A stretch of 64,000 bases of DNA from the NCBI GenBank assembly GCA_947311845.1, contig CAMZMU010000107.1, forward strand, positions 42,841,983 to 42,905,982, read 5' to 3'. Source of the DNA: Poa pratensis. Its lineage: Eukaryota; Streptophyta; Magnoliopsida; Poales; Poaceae. The notes under the pieces were generated by a model. It saw only the letters and a program-made list of their open reading frames with translations. It was not told where the DNA came from and did no database searches. Shown one piece after another: positions 12,202 to 24,385 of the stretch (the first letter of the stretch is position 1; each line of letters begins with the position of its first letter). The position numbers and the translations under genes were made by a program.

Positions 12202-12960
12202 TATACTAAAAGAGATATGCAATCATGGTAAAAAGAATAGATCAAAACACATAGAAACACTCATAACATAAATATTGAGTGGCACATATTGTTTTATAGA
12301 TAGGTGCGATTTTTCGGACAAGAATTCAGTGCACTAAATGTCACACATGAGTTTCAACAAGTAAGACAAATTTCAGGACAAATCGACTATTGTTTTAGCG
12401 TGCGATGTATTTATAACGATAGATGCTAGGGTTGTACATCAATAAACCTTTAATTTTAGTTTGTCCAAGACAACTACTATAGGATGTTGTTAGATAAATA
12501 GAAAAATACATATTGTACTTAAAAATTGATTAGTGAATATAAGCTATTAAAGAAATAAAAAAGTTTGATATAAATATATAACACTTAAATACCGTTGGGT
12601 TCTTGTCGTGAAGTTCCAATATATAGGAGATGATCATGTCCTTGATCGATTTCCTTGATTTGATCGCTACTTATGGGCGTGCGCTCAAAGGATACAATCT
12701 CCACTAAAAAGGCAACCTTCTCGCAGTTGGGTTGAAGTTATAACTTGATGGCTTGGGTATCTTAACTCACTACACGTTCCAAAATCATTCCCCAAATCTT
12801 GTAATGCAGAATATTTGAAGAAACTTATAGCGATCTTACATTGTAACGTCATCTGTATAATCGCCCCCAAATGCATAGTCAACCAACTAAGACCTACTCT
12901 GTGAGATTAGAAACTCGAAGTACCTTAATTAAAGTAAAACTATTCCCTTGTAATGCCCTT
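12202..12960. repeat. Diverged third copy of the tandem unit seen at 17.98 and 22.05 kb
   Basis: From 11908 on, interrupted by the MITE, the sequence shares order and wording with 17981-18480 and 22055-22650. Shared pieces include a cattatagaaccc start, an actcatggtaaaa-like block, ataaatattgagtg, a ttttagcgtgcgatgtattta block and gataaatagaaaaatac. No gene is seen. The copy is strongly diverged. Confidence 0.5.
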
Positions 12961-12964
12961 ATTA

Positions 12965-13190
12965 TGTTTTAATGCTTCCATGCCATTCAAAGGAACAAGA
13001 AACTGCCTTATGCACCTACAAGTCAAACCTTTCCAAAGCGTATGATATGGTTAACCAGATATATTTGGAAGGAATCCTATGTACTGATGTTGATGTTATC
13101 AATAAATCGATGGAGCTTTTCGTAAAAAAGAAAGAACACTTAAAACATTCATAGATTGGATACATGGCTTGCATATGACTGTATGAGATT
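12965..13190 (+). pseudogene. LINE reverse-transcriptase scrap
   Basis: A 60-codon open stretch from ATG 12972 includes NLSKAYDMVNQIYLEGIL, a good match to the DxSKAYDRVxWxFLxxxL block of plant L1-type reverse transcriptase. It is followed out of frame by a W-x-x-W/H-like string. No catalytic box and no neighbouring LINE sequence can be seen, so this is a small orphan fragment. Confidence 0.45.
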
Positions 13191-13817
13191 AATAACTTGT
13201 GCTCGGAGATATATTTTTATTTTAATGGGAGCGTTTTTTTTTGCCTCAAACTATTAATTAAGAAAAATCAAATTGCTCGGTTAATTAATAGAAAACCTGG
13301 CAAAAACCGTTACAACAGAAAAATTGTTGTAACACAAACGTACAAGCATGCAACTCGCCAATAGCCTAGGCAGATCAAACAACTCTCCCGATGATATATC
13401 TTTCAATTATTGAAGAGAGTAGATCTTTTGAGGCCCGTGTATACCTACACTCGCAACCAGCACTTATGCTATTCTTATTGAACCAAGAATTATAGAAAAC
13501 AAATGACATATTTTTTTTTGCGAAAAACAAATGACATATTCCACTGCAAAAGTTGTGACGATACTGTCTACCGTATGAAAAAAAGAGAAAATACGTGAAA
13601 CATATATAACTGTTGTCTGTTGACTCATGTTGTTTTCTATGTGCCACCTCCAATTTATGTTTTTCATCTGATTCTTTTGTGTGAGGTTATTTAATTTTGT
13701 TGTATTTTTTGTGGTAAATCTTCTAGATAGTCGAGAGAAAGGGAGAATGTGGACATAATGGTGTCAATATCAATTTTCCCACTTCTGTTCCTTTGTAAAA
13801 CACTAGATAGAAGGAAC
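13191..13817. other. AT-rich intergenic DNA
   Basis: No gene is recognised. Short open frames on the minus strand (13375-13653) have no recognisable features. This is the downstream flank of the pseudogene that starts at 14782 on the minus strand. Confidence 0.5.
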
Positions 13818-14782
13818 TCAATCACACAGCAAACCCAGCTGCTCGGCGATACTCTCGAGCTCCTGCACCGCAGTCTGAACAATCTCCATGACCTGTCTTC
13901 GCGCATCTAGCAACTCCCTCTGGAACTCGCGCCCGGCCTCCACCCGGAGCACGTCGGCCCGTTCGGGCCACTGGTGCGGCGGCGCACTTCCAAGCTTCTC
14001 TTCTAGCTCCCGCTTGTACTCCTCGAGACGGCACACCACCTCCCTTTTCTTCTCCGCCAGGGACTCGGGAGAGCCGTTGTGGCCAGGGCGGTGGCACGGG
14101 TCGTAGGACCTGAAGACGGCGTCGTGCTTCCCCTTGTCGAGCAGGAGGAGCAGCTCGTGCGCGTCGCCGTACTGCTTCGCGTCGAGGTGCGCCTTCATGA
14201 GCCTCTCCATGGCGATCTCACGGTTCGGACGACCACGAGTGCCCGCCGACCTGGGTACTTGTTCGCGGGAAAGAGGCCGCGTCCGAGGCTCTCGATCTGC
14301 CGCCCGAGGTCGCGGACCCTTGGCACCTCGTCGTCCAGGGCGGCCGCGGCTCGCAGCTTGTGCAGTAGGAGGTCGAGGTTGGCGATCTCGATCTTGGAGT
14401 AGCCGTGCAGCTGTGGAGCCGCGGCTCTGGCGAGCACGTCCAGCTTCTTGCAGGAGGCGAGGTCGGCGTACGGCATGACGACGATCCTGAGCGTGTCGAT
14501 GACGGCGCTGGGATTGAGAAGCTGACCATGGGTCGTCGGGAAGAGCGCCATGAACCGGCTCTAGTCGGCGAACTTGATCAAATGTCCTGGGTCCCGCGAC
14601 GCGGTCGTGACCACGACGTGGTCTTCAACGTAGTTGAGGTGGTCCATGCCTGCCGGCACGCGGAAACCCTTGAGCAGCACGTCGAGGGGCACGCCGTGCA
14701 GCCGGCCCACCTCCCTGGCCGTCGGGAGACCGAGGCCCTGGCCCGTCGCTTGCCAGTTGATGTCGCGCGCCGCCGTCGACAT
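13818..14782 (-). pseudogene. Unrecognised grass gene family, member A (two lesions)
   Basis: About 321 codons on the minus strand from ATG 14782 to the stop at 13818, without introns. It aligns along its whole length with 35504-36463 plus (member B). Shared blocks in order are INWQATG, PLDVLLKG, LIKFAD, IVVMPYADLASCKK, FPANKY, MERLMKAHL, YGDAHELL, YDPC and PERADVLRVEA, then a long charged helical tail that could form a coiled coil. I do not recognise the family and infer no function. Lesion 1 is an in-frame TAG at 14561-14563, where member B has a sense codon. Lesion 2 is a one-base frameshift near 14250, after FPANKYP. The frames either side of each lesion stay open and similar to B, so inactivation looks recent. 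The GC-rich coding bias differs from the AT-rich surroundings. Confidence 0.7.
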
Positions 14783-14861
14783 TGCGATACCCTAGCTAAC
14801 CTCGTGTGGCTGCCCGACCAGATCGATTGAGACGAAGCACGGTGGGCGGCCGCAATGCCGG

Positions 14862-14869
14862 TTTATATC
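14862..14869 (-). promoter_or_regulatory. TATA box of member A
   Basis: GATATAAA on the minus strand lies about 80 bases upstream of ATG 14782, a normal distance for a plant gene. Member B has a TATA box in a comparable place. Confidence 0.5.
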
Positions 14870-15263
14870 ACCACTCCGATATGGGATCGATGTTTTCGCC
14901 AGTTGCCATGGATGGTTTCCAAAATCAGAATTCCAGATGCAATCACATACGTATACGGATTGGTACATTCCTTTTTTCGCAGGGTGACTTTCCTCCCTAC
15001 TCGTTAGATCACCGCCGTCCATAGCATAGGATTGTTAATTACTACGAATTATTCCTTGAGTTCTGGTAATCAAAGGTTTATATCCTAAATTAGAAAAATA
15101 AATTCGAAACGGTATGAAACCATGTGTGCATGCTCTATCGATCTCATAAATGGTTCGCGCTTTTCTGATCTACTTCAGTTCCTCGCTGACAAAAGTATCC
15201 GGCCTCTGTTTCTCTGTTCAACACACTGGAGTCACACAGTCGCATGCAGACCAATCTAGGTGT

Positions 15264-15365
15264 CACTACCGGAAACGGCAAGTTTGCGGACGACTGACGA
15301 GTGCCCAAATATTTCCCGAGTATAATTTGAGGGACACTTGGCAAACACCCTCCCTAAGCCGAGTG
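15264..15365 (+). mobile_element. CACTA transposon end (fragment)
   Basis: The sequence CACTACCGGAAACGGC looks like a CACTA terminal repeat. It is followed by short direct and inverted copies of cggcaa.. / ..gccgagtg motifs typical of CACTA subterminal regions. No partner end was found nearby. The next element interrupts it, and cggcaaac recurs just after that element at about 16955. Confidence 0.5.
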
Positions 15366-15368
15366 TTA

Positions 15369-16935
15369 GGGCACCTCCAACGGTCCTCCGCATATGGACA
15401 GCCAAAGGGGACCGATTCTGTCCACTTTGGGCGGTCCACGGACCAAATTTGGGCCTCTGTCCCTTTTGGGGAGGAAGTGCCCCCAACGGCCCAGCGCATA
15501 AAAAAGAGGACATCACAGATTAAAATAATTTTACATAACTAGTTCGATAGGGACGGCCAGTGACAGAAGGATAACAAAAAAAAAGCCTATACTACGGCTC
15601 TAGGTCGGGGAAGGGCGGCGCCGGCGTCGTCGGAGGGGAAACTGGGCGGCGGCGGCTCCGGCCTGTTGGCGTTGCGCCGGCGTCCTACTCATCCTCGTCG
15701 TCGGAGGGGTCGAGGATGATGTACGGAGGCGCGGCGTAGAGCCACGCCGGTGGCGCCGCGGGTGGAGGCGTGGCCGGCGCAACGGGTTCCTGTGGCCATG
15801 CCGGTGGGGGCACGTACGCCTGGCCCTCGCCGTGCTCTGCCCACGGTGACCAGGGCACCTCGTCTATGCGGGCCTGCTCCATGCGGGCCTTCTCGGCCGC
15901 AGCCTCGGCGGACTCACGGAGCGCAGGCGCCAGATCGGGCCAGCGCCCGAGCTCCTCCAGCTCGGAGTCCTCGACCTTCATCTTCACAGGAGGGTCGACG
16001 CCGCCGTCCTCGGACTCCCAGTCCAAGTCCGAGTCCTCGTCTGGCTCGAGGCCGACGAGGGGAAGCTCGTACTCCTCCTCCGGGACGTCGTAGTCCTCCA
16101 CCATCGTCGCCGCGAACGCGAGCCGGCGACGGTGGTTGTGCTCGAGCTCGAACCACCAGTCCCACAGCTCGGAATTCATGGCGTAGGCCGGGTCGTGGAC
16201 GAGATCAGGGGGCAGCAGGGCCCGGCGGCGGAGGATCTCTTTCGTGCGCTCACGGCCGGAGCGTGGCACTGGAGGCACGGGGACGCACCGGCGGTTGAGA
16301 TGCCACCCCTCGGGGGAGGTGGACGTCGCCCCACGGCAGCGGCTGCCGCGTCTCCTAGTAGATTTGGGCCACCTCTAGCGAGACGCGTGCAACGCGCGCC
16401 GCGGCGCGCGTTGCGAGCGGCCTCCGCATCGGCGGCGGCGGCGGGAGCGCGGCGTGGAGGCACGGGGACAGACGCTCGGGGACGCGGGCCACGAGAGCTC
16501 GACGCCTCGTGGTTGTTCCGGCCGCCCTTCCATGCGGCCCAGAAGGGCTTCTTCATCGCCGGCGACGGTGATGGTGGCGCTAGCTGGGGCGGTGGTGGTG
16601 GTGGCGCTGGGCTGGGGCAGCTAGGGTTCGCGCGGACGGAGTGGGAAGGGGAGTGGGAGTGGAAGTGGATAGCGACGGCCGGCCACCCACCCATTTAATA
16701 CGACCAGCCGAAGCGACCGCTCTCGCTGGCGTGTGGGCCAGGGGCGGACAAGGGAGGACACGTGTGTGTCCGCGCCACCCCAAACTTGGACCAAACTTGG
16801 GCCAGGTTTGGTCAAGTTTGGATGTCCGCGCGGACAAGTGTCCCTTTGCGCCGGCCCGTTGGAGGGCATGTTTTGTCCGTTTGGACAACTTCGGACAGGG
16901 ACAGGTAGGGATGCGGAGAACCATTGGAGGTGCCC
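15369..16935. mobile_element. PIF/Harbinger-like DNA transposon, 1.57 kb
   Basis: Inverted ends of about 25 bp: GGGCACCTCCAACGGTCCTC at the left and the reverse complement, with a few changes, at 16911-16935. Flanking triplets are TTA (15366-15368) and TTG (16936-16938), close to the TTA/TWA site of PIF/Harbinger elements. It carries one reading frame on the minus strand but no recognisable transposase, so it is probably non-autonomous. A different superfamily is possible because the duplication is imperfect. Confidence 0.55.
15685..16556 (-). pseudogene. Transposon-borne ORF of unknown function, frameshifted
   Basis: The frame starts at ATG 16556 (MKKPFWAAWKGGRNNHEAS) and continues in a second frame from about 16280 (PPVPRSGRERTKEILRRRALLPPDL) to the stop at 15685. 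The first frame passes into Pro/Ala/Arg-rich sequence without homology to the second, so I infer a frameshift between about 16340 and 16280. The C-terminal half (197 codons from 16278) is acidic, with WDWWFELEH near its start and a terminal DPSDDEDE. From memory of Triticeae repeats, similar ORFs accompany this transposon type; the function is unknown. It shows no DDE motif and is not a transposase I can recognise. Confidence 0.5.
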
Positions 16936-16938
16936 TTG

Positions 16939-17980
16939 GGGAGAAAATCTCGGCAAACTTGACTGTTTGTGGAGGGTATTCGCAAAAAACATTTGAAAGC
17001 AACAACACATTTAGCAAAAAAAACATCGTTGACATGTGTCGCTACTCGCCGTGTACCATGGTTGACGACGACGCCACCTTTTCCAATTGTATCAAAAAAA
17101 TTACTAGGCAAATAAGTCAGATGTTATTGTCTGTCGAGTGGTTTTCTTTTTTGGAAACCACCAGTTTTTAGTTCATATTTTAACTGCCAGCACTACATTT
17201 AACAATAAGAATGAAGAATATGAAATAAATCCACTTTAAAAAATACTTTTCTATAGGAAAGAGGAATACATATATCTGAAGTGCTAATTCCATGAAATTT
17301 GTGGCTTAAGACTACGAACCTTCTACTTTACACCACCAAACAAAGTTTTCTAATAATTTTGGCCATTTTTTATTTGATCCTGTTCTGAAGCCCTCCCTAA
17401 AGACTAATTATGATTTATGTAAATTAATCTCACCATTTACAAATGTATGTTTTACCTTTTTCTAGAGATATTTAATTAAATAAACTACAATTTGTTAGAA
17501 ATTATTACTATTAAATATTCACAACTAGATGAGTAAGGGCCTCACAACTTTTGTAAATGATTACAAGTAAAATTCCTTCAAACCGGTTCAAGAACCTTTT
17601 AAATTTTAATACTCTGGCAAAAACTTATCAACGCGCAGCCTTCCATGAGAGACTTGGAAAGAGCAAAATCGACGAATCTTCAATCAGATGGGCTTGTCAA
17701 GCCATGTCTTCCATTGAATCACCCTTTCATCACGCACATTATGGAACAGAAAAATTTATGGCAGTTATCAGATGCATCGTCCCACTTTTGGATCAATATG
17801 GTGGCGCCCCCTTCAACCCATGCTAAGTTTTTCTATGTTTTCTATAGGAAGATTCCCCTTTGGGACTATTTTTTGTAACTAAATGTCCTTGATGGAGTGA
17901 TTACAACAACTCTCCGGACAAATTAAAACACCTTCCATAAAATTTTAGAGAATCCAGTTGGCTAAAACTAAGCTAACAAA
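16939..17980. other. Intergenic DNA with one unassigned short ORF
   Basis: No known gene. An 89-codon frame at 17557-17826 plus has no recognisable domain and normal AT-rich composition, so it is most likely fortuitous. The start of the stretch may be the other side of the CACTA fragment. Confidence 0.45.
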
Positions 17981-20900
17981 ATCTTATTGGACGATTCTTT
18001 CCCATAATGTTTGGAAGAATCTTGTGCATTATAGATCCCACTATCAAGATTTTAATATATATAAATACTAATACACACACACACTCATGGGGAAAGAATA
18101 GACAAAACACAAAGAAAAACATATAACATAAATCCAGAGTGCCCCAAAATGCTCTTACATAGGTGATATATGTCAAATTTTATGTTTTGTGGATTTGGTC
18201 AACAATTCAAATCAATATATTTTCACATATTAAGTTTCAAAAAACTAATATGATTTTTCACAACAAATCAGCTATTGCTTTAGCAAGCGGTGTATTTATG
18301 CTGACACATATATGAGTTGTACAACAATAAACCACGAGATTTTAACTTCCCTAGGCATATATAGATTATGTTGTGAGATAAATAGAAAATACATAAGATA
18401 GTAAACTAATACCGACACATCAACTAATCAAGAGTTTTTACAATAAGCCATTCAAAAGTAAGAAAATTTGGTATAAATAGACAACAATCAAGCACCGCAG
18501 CCGACAAGGTAGGACTAGGTTCCAGGGAAAGAGTTGATAATTCTCGTGAGAGATATTATCGGCATCGCACGCCACCACGACGGTGACATTCTTAACAGCG
18601 AGCTGGAGGTAGACCTTTTCACCATTGGATGTCTGTGGTGGCTCTGGCGAGCTCTTGCTGCCAAGTTTGATAAGTTGGTTTTCGGTGCCATTACTTGGGT
18701 TTAGGGTTAGAGTTGTGAACCAGAGAGGATGGAGAAAGCCATAAGTTGCAACATCCCAAACCTTTCCATTTGAAATGTTTACTAAAACTAATTAGTTAAA
18801 TTAATGCAATTGATGTTTTTACTTAGTTAAATTTTTGAAGGTTGTTTTTTCTAAAAACTTCTTAATCAAATAAACTAGGTGAGACAACTTTATTTCTTTT
18901 TGCATGGTTGGATGTTTTCGAATCATAAAAATTAATTTAAGGAATTTTTAATATGCCTAAATCATGTTTTTCCATAAATTATTTTTGGCCAAGTAATAAT
19001 CCTCTCAATAAGCTAACTTTTATATATATAAATTTTTATCTAATTGTTAGAATTTTGTTTGGCACTGCACCCACTTTTTTTTTCCTAGCTTATGTTTTGG
19101 GTTCGACTCTGAGACGAGGTCAACTTTTTGGGGAGTGTCTCATCATGGCTGCTGGTTTGGTTTGACTACTGCCCTATGATGCTTGGACACGACACCTTTA
19201 TCACGATGCCTGGTGCCATTTTTGTTGTTGCTGCCGTCACCACGAAATATTTACGGCAGCAGTGGTTGTAGCTATACTAAATAAATATGCAATTCGTTCC
19301 CCGTTGTTTGTAGACATATGTGTATGCAACCGAGATACATGTTGTAGGGTTTTACTACTAGATATGTTTTCATATATTTTCATGCTAATTAATCTCGTCG
19401 TTGTGTCTGTATTCATGTGGATTTAATTTATATCATAATTGGTAATTATTCCAACACTACATAAAAGATGTAGTGGACCTCATCGAAAAATTTTATGAGT
19501 TTATGACAACTATGACTTGTACCCAACTCTACAGAAAATTCTTACATTTTCCTGTGCCGCGACCAAATAGCTAGTGTGACTGGTTTGTGCGTTTTCATTT
19601 CTTGTAGGATTTCAAATCTCATGACATTATATTTCTTCATTTTTCCTATTCCTGTTAATTTTTCCTATTTGTATGGTTTTCAATCTTGTGAGCAAAAGAG
19701 GTATCGATTATTCTCACTTAAGTTTTTGACAGTCTCACACACAAGTCTGTACACACAACACTCCACAAGACAACTAATTATAGAATACACTATAAACATA
19801 TTAAAATATATACTAAAATATACACATACTCATGATAAATAATAGGCAAAAAATAGAAATGCACGTAACATAAATAAAGAATATTGCAACATATAAATAG
19901 ATTGTTAAAACATTTCACATTTTATGTTCTGTGGATTTGGAAAAGAATCAATTCTCTATAATGTCACGGTGTAAGTTTCGGAAACTAATACAAATTTCAC
20001 AACAAATCAACTATTTCTTTCATAAATCAACTATGGGTTTTGATGGCCTCGCACACCACCAGGGTGATGACCTTTTACCGTCGGGCTGGAGGTAAATTTT
20101 CAACTTTCAAGACACGTGGGGTGGTGATATCCGTAGTGGCCATGATGATCTCTTGCTCACGAGTCGTGTGTTTTATTAGGTGATTTTTCAGTGTCATGGC
20201 TTGGTTAATAGGATCAAATTTACGAAACCGAGAGGGTCTATCGAGCAAGCAAGAACTTCTACCATCCCAAAAAATTCAGACAAAATATAAATATTAACTC
20301 ACAAAGATAGAGGAAGAAGCAAACATGCACGGAAAGGATATTTTCTAAAAACCTTTTTAATCAATAAACTAAGGTAGACATAGTTTTATTTATCCCATTT
20401 GACTTTAGTTGCATTTTGGATGGTTAGAAATGAGTAAGGATTTATTAAACCATGCAGTATTTGTTAACGACCTAAATCATGTTTCCAAACAAAGTTATTT
20501 TGGGAAAAGAAACAATCCTTCTTAGTTCAATGAGTTTATTAGATATATATAGGAATTTTTAGTTGTCCTCTCAATCTGTATTCATCTTCTTAACACGCCT
20601 TTCCATTCCTACATAATTTGATCCTAGCTCGCCTATCCGGCTTTAGTTCCTTCATTAAGTTGTGTCTGTAGCTTCGAAAAATATAACATACAAAGATGAT
20701 TTGAATTTCGGACAAGATATATACAAGATGAGGTCCCTTGTTACTATCTTGTTTACTGCTTGTGCATTTTTTAAATATTGGGCAGGGCTTTACGGTGTTG
20801 AGGACAAGAAGTCGATCAGGAAGGGGAGTAGCTTCCCAGAAGGGATAGAAGTCGCTAGTAGGGCTGCGCTATCCAGGCCAAACAACAAGTCCGATTATCC

Positions 20901-21655
20901 TAATGATCATTTGTGGATGAAATGATGTATGTGTAATGCTTCCGTTCTCCTAACTCGTGGGTTTGATGCCAGGCTAAAACTTGTATTTTGGGTAGGTGTT
21001 TGTCTATGTTTTCCTTTCTGTCTAGAACTTTGTGTGTGGGTAAGGTGGCAGCAGGTTTCCATCCCGTATAGGGTGGTTTGTGTAGCTTGAGTTCGTATTT
21101 CAGTTAGGATATTAAGAAAGACGTTAGGCGGGTTAGGAATATTTGGCTGCTAAATAACAAACAAATAAAAACATTCCGATGCTCTCTAACAAGGTTAGGA
21201 TCATCCTCTATTAACTCTTTGACAATCTCACACACATGATCTGTACAATGTACACACAACACCCCATAAGACAACTAATTAATAGACAGTTTTCAACGCA
21301 CAAATAGACACACGCTGCTGCAGGTAGAGGGTCAATCAAGTTGGGTGTGGATCCTTCAGATGTGGGTCATGCCGATGCCGCCTCCGTGGATGATCGGCGG
21401 GCTGCAAGCGACGGCTGAGCGAGCCTTGGCGTAGAAGATGTAGTGGAGCTCGACGAAGAGCGCGGTGAGGAATGAGAAGGTGGCGCCGGCGGCAAAGACG
21501 CCCTTGCGCAGGATGTCACAGTGGGACGGACCGTCGACGAAGTAGCTCCTGTACTTTGTGCGGTACGTGTTACGGACCGACCCCGCCAGCAGGCACAACT
21601 CCGCGATCACGAACGTCAGCCTGCATTGCACCATTCAGAGCTTCAGAACTTGGAT
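17981..21655. repeat. Tandem unit 1 with orphan DUF1218 exon
   Basis: This block is matched in order by 22055-26110. Shared landmarks are ttattggacgattct (17988), the actcatgg...aaagaata block, gataaatagaaaatac (about 18380), a ~400-bp AT-rich block around 19160-19460 resembling 23360-23700, and finally the 3' flank and third exon of the DUF1218 gene. Offsets of about 4.1 to 4.5 kb are consistent with an old tandem duplication with indels. An extra copy of the actcatg block occurs at about 19770-20040 and of the 3' flank at about 19680. Confidence 0.55.
21356..21620 (-). pseudogene. Orphan third exon of a DUF1218 gene
   Basis: It is exactly as long (265 bp) as exon 3 of the intact gene at 25820-26084 and has no indel. 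The translation differs at about 11 of 87 residues and ends at an equivalent stop. The splice acceptor (tgcaatgcag, minus) is kept. Exons 1 and 2 are missing: upstream on the minus strand there is a tandem repeat instead (21657-22040). It encodes the third and fourth membrane segments and the conserved VELHYIFYAKARSA tail. It could be a dead duplicate, or it could be spliced to another exon, but none is seen in the next 400 bases. Confidence 0.75.
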
Positions 21656-21656
21656 T

Positions 21657-22040
21657 GCCAAACTTGGGCATCAAATGATCAAACCATGTTGGAATGGGCA
21701 AAGATTTGGCACAGTGGGGCACCCTGGCATTGCAAACCAACATAGCCCTGGGTTTGGGGTGTTGAGTGTGGTATAGGATCATCCCAGGAAATTTAGGTGT
21801 CGAAACTAGGGTTTCTGGGGGAAACATGCCAAACTTGGGCATCAAATGATCAGACCATATTGGAATGGGCCAAGATTTGGCACAATGGGACACCATGGCA
21901 TGGCAAACCAACATAGCCCTGGGTTTGGGGTGTTGGGTGTATGGTATAGAGGGTCACCCCAAACAAGGGGATCCGCACCTCTTATCAAAAAAAGAAACTA
22001 GAGTTTATAGGGGAAACATGCCAACTTGGGCACTATTGTA
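21657..22040. repeat. Tandem repeat, period about 171-192 bp
   Basis: The block starting gccaaacttgggcatcaaat occurs at 21657 and 21828, and a shortened start occurs at 22020. The two main copies share catagccctgggtttggggt and related blocks with about 90% identity by eye. It abuts the orphan exon and may mark the breakpoint that removed exons 1 and 2. Confidence 0.7.
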
Positions 22041-24259
22041 TGCTAGAAAGAATTTTATTGGATGATTCTCTTACTATTTTTATTATCACGTGCATTATAG
22101 AACCCACCAGCAAGATATTAATTATAGATACTAAAATAGACACACACTCATGGTAAAAGAATGGAAAGAAACACACATAAAATAAATTTGAGTGACACAA
22201 ATAAGTCCATAGATAGGTGTGATTTTTCAGATTTTATGTTCTATGTATCACGAAAAGAATTTAATTCAGGATAATGTCAGATTCTATGTTTCTAAATCTT
22301 CACTACAGTCAACTAATCGACTATTGGTGTAGTGTGCAGTGTTTTTTTACGGATACACGCTTGAATTTGACAACAATGCACCTTGAGTTTAATTTTTCTG
22401 AATCCACTTTGGTTGGAGTTCGAAGAAGAGATTTTTTAAGGGTCCCAAAATGGGGCGTGTAATGCTTTTCTTCTCCAATTATTCCAGATGACATGCCAGT
22501 TATCTTAATAACTTTGCGTGATAAATAGAAAAATAAATAAGTTTGTAAACTAAAATCAATAAATGAGCTAGTTAAGATTTAGTGACAATAAACTAATAGA
22601 AGTAAAAAATGTTTGGTATAAATTGATGAAAATGAAATAGCGCCCTGAAGAAGATATGATCAGATACAATTGTGGAGGAGATGCTTGTGGACTTGAGCTA
22701 CACCAACAATGTGAAATTCTTGTAGTTTGGATTGATAACTTGTCGGCACATGATCTTGTGATGTCGACAACAGGCCTATAAGTGCATTGTCCTCTTTGTT
22801 ACTCACGGTTTCACCAGGCGAGGCTTGGGTGTAAGGTTAGAGTGTGAAAATATAGTGGATGAAGAAAGTCAAAAGCGAGAATTAAATTGGGTGAAATTGT
22901 TTGAGCATATCCGATGTGGGTGATGGATTTATAGAAGATCAGATAGGCTAGGTGGGAATCATTTTCAGAAACTTCGAAAGCCGATGTCTTCATTCACTAC
23001 ATGCCTACCTCGCTGAGTAGCGTAGCTAACCATATGGTTAGTGACAGGGTGCCTAGACCTAGCATGCCCGACAACTCTAGCTAGTGACAAGGCGCCTAAA
23101 GCTCCATGGTCTCACCCTAGTCAATGTGATAAGAAGTGCAAATGCCCACTAGAAAACGAACACTAGTTTCAAAGTGCAGTTGAGTTCTTTGAGTATACAT
23201 GATCCATTTTTTAAATATGTAACCAAAATAACTTTTTAATATTTAACCAAAATCACTTTTACAATATGTGAAATATTAGGACATGTCCACGTCAACTATG
23301 TCAGAACACAAAGATTATGCAACCACGCCTCTTGCAATGCCGCAAAGGGAGAGGGGTGACACCATTTTTAGAGAGCATCTTATCACGATTGTAAAACTGA
23401 TCGCTTGGTCCACTCAGATGACAGACAACTATGGACTACGACACATTCATCATGATGTCTGTCGACAACACTGATCAGTAGTGTGTGGTTGTACTCTTGG
23501 CCAACATGTACATAATTACTACTCTGTTGTCGGTACACCTATGCATTGGCAAGCATGATGCATGTGGTAGGTTTTTACTTGTTTATATGTTGTGTAACTA
23601 TTGTTTTATGCTAACTAAACTCACAAATATTGTTGTCATGATATAAATGTGAATTAAATTAACTTCATAACCTGCTAATTGTTCCAACTCTGCATAGACT
23701 CGACCGAGACACACCTCTATCGATCTGCATGGCACGCAAGTCAATTTGTATTCCTCTTCTAGTTCCTGACCAGCTTTTCCCATCCTACATAATCTTATTG
23801 TTCGTAGCCTATCCGACCTATCGAGGAGTGGTGGACATGGTTTGGGAAAGAAAACAAATAACATGTTTCATTTCACTATTTATTGTATGTCAAACTATTT
23901 GTATTTTTCTTGTTGCTATGTGTGGACTTGATCATAAACTATGTGTAATAATTGATGAACTATCTGTGTGATTATATGTTAGTATAATTTGTATTTTGTT
24001 TGTGTTTAGATATGAGTTTCATGATATTTGTGTCACATAATTTTGCAATTATCAATATTGGTCAAAAGGTATGGTGACCTATTTTACATCATCTGAAATT
24101 ACAGTGGTGATCCATTATACATCATCTGGAGTGGACGGAATCAATTTGGTGATTTAAAAGACAAAAAGTGGTATTGTAAAAACGAAAATTGGTCATGTAT
24201 TCTCACATGTTGAAGTTTCTCTGAGAGGTGGCGTGAAGCCTCAATAAGGACATAGTAAG

Positions 24260-24385
24260 TACTCCCTCCGTCCAAAAATAACTGTCTCAAGTTTGCTCAA
24301 AAGTGGATGTATCTATACATGAAACATGTCTAGATACATTCACTTTTGAGCAAACTTAAGACACTTATTTTGGGACGGAGGGAGT
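24260..24385. mobile_element. Stowaway MITE
   Basis: A 126-bp near-perfect palindrome with ends TACTCCCTCCGTCC and GGACGGAGGGAGTA. The arms contain gtttgctcaaaagtggatgt and its inverse. TA target site. Confidence 0.93.

Noticed and set aside
17557..17826. 89-codon plus-strand ORF
   Set aside because: No domain, no promoter or splice evidence, and one of many short frames in AT-rich DNA.
23729..23971. 80-codon plus-strand ORF with hydrophobic stretches
   Set aside because: It lies in the non-coding tandem unit, and the other unit has no matching frame.
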